Below, piece after piece: positions 59,565 to 64,000 of a DNA stretch of 64,000 nucleotides. Made by a program: the position numbers and the translations under genes. Location of the stretch: positions 3,545,001-3,609,000 of the forward strand of contig NZ_JAUSZN010000001.1 of the NCBI RefSeq assembly GCF_030817595.1, given 5' to 3'. The notes under the pieces were generated by a model. It was not told where the DNA came from. It was given only the letters and a program-made list of their open reading frames with translations, and did no database searches. Source of the stretch: Neobacillus niacini (GTDB lineage: Bacteria; Bacillota; Bacilli; Bacillales; Cytobacillaceae). The number at the start of each line of letters is the position of its first letter. Within the stretch, counting starts at the first letter, position 1.

Positions 59565-60569
59565 TTACCATAGACTCGTTTCACTTTTCTTTTTCGCAAT
59601 TTGATTAACAACGACTAATAGAATCGCACTGATCACAGAATTAAATAATCCCACTGCTGCAGCAAAACTGTACTGGGCATCCAGCAGCCCTGCTTTATAA
59701 ACAAAGGTCGCAATGACATTCGAAGAATCCATATTGAGCGGATTTTGCAGCAATAAGATTTTTTCAAAACTAACAGATAGAATGCTGCCAACATTTAAGA
59801 TTAATAAGATAATCATCGTCGGAACAAGTGAAGGGATATTAATATGCCAAATTCTCTGCAATCGGCTCGCACCATCCACAATCGCTGCTTCATGCTGCTG
59901 CTGATCGACTCCTGCTAGGGCTGCGAGATAAATAATCGTTCCCCAGCCAGTTCCCTGCCAAACACCTGAAAATACATAAACCGATTTAAACCAAGCAGGA
60001 TCACTCATGAATGGGATTGGTTCAAAACCGAGCGCAACAATCAAATGGTTTATGACACCTGTCGCAGGTGACAAAAAGGCGATAATCATCCCTGCCATAA
60101 CGACGACGGAAATAAAATGGGGCGCATAGGTAATGGTTTGTACACTACGTTTAAACAGTCCATCCTTTGCTTCATTTATCGCAAGGGCTAAGATGATAGG
60201 CAGTGGAAATCCGACTAACAACTCATAGGTGCTTATTCCCAGTGTGTTTTTTATTAGATCCCAAAAGTAATAGGATTCAAAAAAATGTGTAAAGTGTTTA
60301 AAACCGACCCATTCACTTCCCCATATTCCGTTAGAAGGAACAAAATCTTTAAAGGCAATTTGAACCCCATACATTGGAATGTAATGGAAGATAATAAAGT
60401 AGGCCAATGTTGGCAGCAGGAACAGGTACAACTCCCAATTTCGTAAGATCTTCTTTACTTTTTTCTTTCTTACATTCTTTTTTGCATCTAACAGCAGGGT
60501 ACTATTTGAGCTTATCTCTACGTTTAATAGCCCTTGATTCTGATTCGCTGTGACTTTGCTATCATGCAC
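59565..60569 (-). CDS. Carbohydrate ABC permease, LplB type (importer 4)
   Basis: Membrane protein of 334 residues with an N-terminal cytoplasmic arm, about six spans, HYIPMYGVQIAFKDF and EAA loop EAAIVDGASRLQRIWHINIP, nearly as in the importer 1 permease at 10017. The start is GTG behind AGGAGGAGATGTGA. First gene of the importer 4 operon; its upstream region holds paired direct repeats and a cre-like site. No ATPase gene is present in this set or elsewhere in the window. Confidence 0.88.
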   Translation of the reverse strand: MHDSKVTANQNQGLLNVEISSNSTLLLDAKKNVRKKKVKKILRNWELYLFLLPTLAYFIIFHYIPMYGVQIAFKDFVPSNGIWGSEWVGFKHFTHFFESYYFWDLIKNTLGISTYELLVGFPLPIILALAINEAKDGLFKRSVQTITYAPHFISVVVMAGMIIAFLSPATGVINHLIVALGFEPIPFMSDPAWFKSVYVFSGVWQGTGWGTIIYLAALAGVDQQQHEAAIVDGASRLQRIWHINIPSLVPTMIILLILNVGSILSVSFEKILLLQNPLNMDSSNVIATFVYKAGLLDAQYSFAAAVGLFNSVISAILLVVVNQIAKKKSETSLW

Positions 60570-60634
60570 TCACATCTCCTCCTCTTATTTTTCTGTATAG
60601 TATTAAACTACATGAGAGAAAGCGATTTAATAAA

Positions 60635-60729
60635 TATGTCTTTTTTGTTTATCGTTGTAAAAACAAGGAGAAGATAGGGTTGATAACGCTTTCAACATTC
60701 ATTCCCTCCGACAAGTATGTCTTTTTTGT
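60635..60729. promoter_or_regulatory. Importer 4 control region: paired 14-base repeats around a cre-like site
   Basis: TATGTCTTTTTTGT occurs at 60635-60648 and again, identical, at 60716-60729, 81 bases apart. Between them TGATAACGCTTTCA (60681-60694) matches the cre consensus at 13 of 14 positions. Downstream on the minus strand TACTAT about 70-75 bases before the permease start could be the -10 box. Identical direct repeats ahead of the importer suit binding by the AraC-type regulator encoded next door. Confidence 0.65.
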
Positions 60730-60753
60730 CCTGCTATGTGAGTCTTTACTAGA

Positions 60754-60790
60754 ATAAAAAAATAGAGGAAGGCTGTAATAGCCATCCTCT
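60754..60790 (-). terminator. Terminator of the importer 4 AraC-type regulator gene
   Basis: Minus-strand AGAGGA-T-GGCT, five-base loop, AGCC-T-TCCTCT, then ATTTTTTTATT. One mismatch in an otherwise 10-base stem. It starts at the regulator's stop codon. Confidence 0.85.
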
Positions 60791-63068
60791 AAAGGGCTGT
60801 ATCGTTTTCCATATTGGCTTGTATATGACTTCGTTCAGGTGCATAAAGCAGTCGATATTTGCCCGGTGTAACTCCTTCTGCTTTTTTAAATTTCCTCGTA
60901 AAATTAGCTACATCCATATATCCCGCTGCGATGACGATTTCTTTAATCGTTTCATCTGTGTCTGTTAGTTTCCTTTTTACTTCCTCGATACGTAAATGCC
61001 AGACATATTGGGTAAAGTTTACTCCTGTTTGTTCTTTTATAAAACGGCTTAAGTAGGAAGTAGACAGTTTAAATTTTTGAGCGATACTTTCTAGACTCAG
61101 ATCATATTTAGCATAATTTTCGTGGATATAAGCTAAAATTTCATTACAAAGCTGACTGTTGCTTCTTTCATTTTTCCTGCTTACTTCATGACAAATATCG
61201 ATAATCAGTGGATGCAGATGTTTTTCTAATTCACCGATAGAGTTGAAATCGACAACTTTATTCATGTCATAGTTTTTTTCACCCAATCCCATTTCCACAG
61301 CCACTTTTAAAACGGTATTAATGATATCAAAACAAATACACTTGACCATCTGGACGGAAAGATCTTTATTGATTACAACTTCAAAAATATGTTTTAGTGT
61401 CTCGATGGCGACAATCTGATCTCCTTGTTTTAAGCTTTGAACAAATTTTATATGCTCATCTTTTGGATAGCCGATCGTCTTTTCAGATTGATTGCTGATG
61501 TCTTCAAAATACGTAATGCATGTGCGTTCATTCATAAACCGATACTCTAATGCGGCTAAAGCCTCGATAAACGAGCGGTTAATTTTACTTTTTTCCGAAA
61601 CACAAGTCCCTGCAGAAATAATCGGATTAACGTCTAATCGCTCCTGGATTAGCTGTCTCAACTCCTCAACAACCTTTTTAGCTTCTCCTGGATACGGATC
61701 CTCAAGGCTGACGATTAAGGCAATGCAGTCTTTATAACCTATTTCCACCCCATAGGAGATTGTCTTATTGAAGGTTATGACCGAAAGAGTGCGGATCATC
61801 TCCTCTCTTTTTTGCAGCATTTCATTTTTTAATGAGACAACCGCCACAAAAAATTGATGCTTTTTCATTGGCAGATTGATAGATTCTAGTAATTTATTTA
61901 TCTCTCCCTCATCAACTAAACTGCCATTTAACATCCTCATTAAATATTGATCTCTTACAATTGGAGCTTGGATATCAACCTTTTCACTTAAACTTTCATG
62001 ATCCTTAAACACTCTTGCCATTGTCACTTTTATCCGATCAAGCTCATTAAATTCCTCAGTATTTGTTACACGCTTATCGTTCTTATTAAGAAAATCTAAA
62101 AGATTGTGGATTGGCAGGTATTGTTTTCTTCCCAATAGAATCGAAACTCCGATACCCGAGAGGAGAATGGAAATAATGATCATCATTAAAAACCTTTGTA
62201 AATTAACTACCTTGCCCAAAAACTGATCCGTTGGCATAACGGTGACAAATGTCCATCCACTTACATTAGACTTTACTGAGACAACGGAGTACTCTCTGCT
62301 TTGCAATTGAATACTTGATACACCGTTTTTGATTTCAGCGAGTTTCTTAATGTCGTTATGATCAAACTCGTTATCATTGATACGGGATGTAAAGACATGG
62401 TTATTCTGATCAAATATGTAGGCGTTTCCTTGAAAATCACCAAGAGCATCCTTAATCAAACTCGTTACCGCAGATTCTTCGATCAAATACATCACAGTGC
62501 CGTATGGAGTGACAGTGTTTCGTGTAATCGGATACAAATAGGTGATCAATCGATCCTCTTTATTATTATTGACTCTCATAGATGCAGCAGGATAAACGAC
62601 TGGCAGATTACTTTCTAATTGTTCCTTCATTTTTTTGTCTGATTGATCAAAATGATACATTTTTTTAAAAGTATCTAGTGAATACGCCCCGTTTGCAGAG
62701 TAAATATTACGATCTCCGCGATAATAAAGAAATAATTCCTTAATAATGGAACTGTTTGCCTTATATTTATTGAGCTCTTCTATCGCTTCTTTTCCATAAA
62801 AACCATCATTAACCATGTAGGGCGTTAAACGATAATCATAGGAAATCTGTAATGCAAGCTTTTCTAATTCCTCCATCCGTTCATCGGTCATATTTTTCAC
62901 TTGGTTTAGCTTGTCAATATTTGATTGTTCAATACCTTCTCTTAAGCTGACAACGGAATTTTTATAGATAATAATCCCCATAATCACTAACGGAATGAAA
63001 AACATAAGCATATACGACAGGATGTATTTGTACAATAATCTCGATTGTATCCTTCGTAAACCAAACAA
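60789..63068 (-). CDS. Membrane-anchored AraC-family regulator (importer 4)
   Basis: Protein of about 759 residues: membrane segment near the N-terminus (YILSYMLMFFIPLVIMGIII), extracellular Cache-like sensor, second segment (LMMIIISILLSGIGVSILLG), and a C-terminal AraC double helix-turn-helix (LSLESIAQKFKLSTSYLSRF and IKEIVIAAGYMDVANFTRKF). I set the start at the TTG at 63068, which follows AAGGGGGG by eight bases. The frame stays open to 63197, but that part contains the predicted promoter and cre-like site, so it is untranslated. Located directly upstream of importer 4, whose paired repeats are its likely target. YesS/YtdP-like in layout; inducer unknown. Confidence 0.86.
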   Translation of the reverse strand: MFGLRRIQSRLLYKYILSYMLMFFIPLVIMGIIIYKNSVVSLREGIEQSNIDKLNQVKNMTDERMEELEKLALQISYDYRLTPYMVNDGFYGKEAIEELNKYKANSSIIKELFLYYRGDRNIYSANGAYSLDTFKKMYHFDQSDKKMKEQLESNLPVVYPAASMRVNNNKEDRLITYLYPITRNTVTPYGTVMYLIEESAVTSLIKDALGDFQGNAYIFDQNNHVFTSRINDNEFDHNDIKKLAEIKNGVSSIQLQSREYSVVSVKSNVSGWTFVTVMPTDQFLGKVVNLQRFLMMIIISILLSGIGVSILLGRKQYLPIHNLLDFLNKNDKRVTNTEEFNELDRIKVTMARVFKDHESLSEKVDIQAPIVRDQYLMRMLNGSLVDEGEINKLLESINLPMKKHQFFVAVVSLKNEMLQKREEMIRTLSVITFNKTISYGVEIGYKDCIALIVSLEDPYPGEAKKVVEELRQLIQERLDVNPIISAGTCVSEKSKINRSFIEALAALEYRFMNERTCITYFEDISNQSEKTIGYPKDEHIKFVQSLKQGDQIVAIETLKHIFEVVINKDLSVQMVKCICFDIINTVLKVAVEMGLGEKNYDMNKVVDFNSIGELEKHLHPLIIDICHEVSRKNERSNSQLCNEILAYIHENYAKYDLSLESIAQKFKLSTSYLSRFIKEQTGVNFTQYVWHLRIEEVKRKLTDTDETIKEIVIAAGYMDVANFTRKFKKAEGVTPGKYRLLYAPERSHIQANMENDTAL

Positions 63069-63118
63069 ATAGATGACCCCCCTTACACAAACTATGTTGA
63101 ACAAAAGTTGATAGGAAT

Positions 63119-63147
63119 ATCTTAATACGAAACGGTAACGCTTACAA
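63119..63147 (-). promoter_or_regulatory. Promoter of the AraC-type regulator gene with cre-like site
   Basis: Minus strand TTGTAA (63142-63147), 17 bases, TAAGAT (63119-63124). TGTAAGCGTTACCG (63133-63146, minus) matches cre at 12 of 14 positions and overlaps the -35 box, exactly as at 46311-46340. Confidence 0.65.
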
Positions 63148-63211
63148 AGAATCTTACATATATTTTTAACAATATGAAATAATTGAAATAATGTCAATTC
63201 TCTGGAACAAA

Positions 63212-63253
63212 TAAAAATAGACTGTTCCTATGGTTTTTCCCATAAGAACAGCC
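63212..63253 (-). terminator. Terminator of the right-edge oxidoreductase gene
   Basis: Minus-strand AGGCTGTTC-T-TATGG, loop GAAAA, CCATA-G-GAACAGTCT, then ATTTTTATTTG. The stem covers about 14 pairs with minor mismatches. It is 36 bases after the stop at 63289. Confidence 0.85.
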
Positions 63254-63288
63254 TATTCCTATATAAAATAAAAATTTCCTATTTTCGT

Positions 63289-64000
63289 TTAAATGGTCAC
63301 ATTGGATTGTTCAAAGGAAATTTCCTTACCTGTTTCACTTGATTCATAGATACCGCATAATATTTTCATCAATTCCACACCGTCTTCCACTGGGCTGATG
63401 GTTTTTTCTTCACCCTGGCAGCACGTAACGAAATGGTTTATTTCATTTTGAAAAGCATTGTTGAAATCAAACGACAGAGAATCAATTTGCGGTTGTGCAT
63501 TTAATATCGTATTATTTTTTTCTGTGACAATCACAAGCTCAGGTTCAATCTCTGCCCCGCCCTTATCGCCAAAAATCTTAACATATGTTTCATCCTTCTT
63601 AACGTGAAGGGTAAAGCTGACATCGATCATTAACGAAGCTCCATTTTCAAAACGAATTAGGGCATTTGCAAGGTCTTCTACTTTATTAATGCTAGGATCA
63701 TAATCCGCTGCTTGATAGAAAGAAAGGTTTTTAATATTCGCCCGATTTCCAAGCTTTGAATAGGTATTTCCACTAATGGATTTCACTTTTGGTTTCCCCA
63801 TTAGATACCAGCATAAATCAATGATATGAACACCGATATCGATAAGAGGCCCCCCGCCCGATCTTTCCTTATCAGCAAACCAGCCGCCAGGGTTTCCTAA
63901 ACGCCTCAAAATCGAGGCTTTTGCATAATAAATTTCTCCAAGATCACCAGAATCAATAAAAGATTTCAAAACGTTTGTATTGGTGCCAAATCGGCGGACA
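63289..64000 (-). CDS. Gfo/Idh/MocA-family oxidoreductase, 5' part beyond window edge
   Basis: The 236 visible residues are the C-terminal two thirds of a Gfo/Idh/MocA protein; the frame is open to the right edge (VRRFGTNTNVLKSFIDSGDLG), so the Rossmann domain lies outside. Visible family elements are SGGGPLIDIGVHIIDLCWYL and the final SPVEDGVELMKILCGIYESSETGKEI, typical of sugar dehydrogenases of the inositol/glucose-fructose oxidoreductase group. It lacks the cysteine insert and the HGG motif of the other three oxidoreductases here, so it belongs to a different subgroup. It has its own terminator. Substrate not determinable. Confidence 0.85.
   Translation of the reverse strand, partial: VRRFGTNTNVLKSFIDSGDLGEIYYAKASILRRLGNPGGWFADKERSGGGPLIDIGVHIIDLCWYLMGKPKVKSISGNTYSKLGNRANIKNLSFYQAADYDPSINKVEDLANALIRFENGASLMIDVSFTLHVKKDETYVKIFGDKGGAEIEPELVIVTEKNNTILNAQPQIDSLSFDFNNAFQNEINHFVTCCQGEEKTISPVEDGVELMKILCGIYESSETGKEISFEQSNVTI

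Noticed and set aside
1..64000. Sulfatases, transposases, CRISPR arrays, tRNA genes or prophage genes
   Set aside because: Looked for on both strands; none recognised.

Overview
The window looks like one large carbohydrate-utilisation region of a low-GC Gram-positive bacterium, most likely a Bacillaceae member. Supporting signs are strong AGGAGG-type ribosome binding sites, frequent TTG and GTG starts, cre-like sites, YesL (DUF624), YesM/YesN and LplB/LplC-type proteins, and lipobox-bearing solute-binding proteins. No rRNA, tRNA, CRISPR array, transposase or phage gene was seen. Almost every gene is on the minus strand; only two M60-type metallopeptidases and one GntR regulator are on the plus strand.

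Region by region: (1) 1-4314: a GalNAc catabolic operon reading leftward from a near-consensus promoter: ROK sugar kinase, AgaS-type deaminase/isomerase, NagA/AgaA-type deacetylase, LacC-type tagatose-6-phosphate kinase (cut by the left edge). (2) 4371-15908: Gfo/Idh/MocA oxidoreductases, DUF624, a metallophosphoesterase, ABC importer 1, a LacI regulator and a GntR regulator. (3) 15955-32382: a GH95-like glycosidase, a secreted PL8 lyase whose C-terminal carbohydrate-binding module is cut off by an in-frame stop, DUF624, a GH88 unsaturated glucuronyl hydrolase, a DUF2264 enzyme, ABC importer 2 and its AraC-type regulator. (4) 32803-38666 (plus strand): two tandem secreted M60-type peptidases and a second GntR regulator, followed by a relic of the oxidoreductase gene. 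(5) 38955-49238: GH35, an unusual GH16 without signal peptide, ABC importer 3, and a YesN/YesM two-component system. (6) 49302-56756: GH125 alpha-mannosidase, two AP-endonuclease-2-type TIM-barrel proteins, a 1030-residue clan GH-A enzyme and a GH20-type hexosaminidase. (7) 56962-63068: ABC importer 4 with its own AraC-type regulator. (8) 63289-64000: another Gfo/Idh/MocA oxidoreductase, cut by the right edge.

Inferred working model: the M60 peptidases and PL8 lyase act outside the cell on a glycosylated protein, proteoglycan or uronic-acid polysaccharide. Four lipoprotein-dependent importers, none with its own ATPase gene here, bring in oligosaccharides. Cytoplasmic GH88, GH95, DUF2264, GH35, GH16, GH125, GH20, the GH-A enzyme and perhaps NAD-dependent oxidoreductase/TIM-barrel pairs then dismantle them. 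Released GalNAc enters glycolysis via tagatose-6-phosphate. Control is layered: local GntR, LacI, AraC and two-component regulators, plus cre-like sites that repeatedly overlap the -35 region.

Gene families come from motifs read by eye and remembered family knowledge. Substrate assignments, operon boundaries and regulator-target links are inferences.
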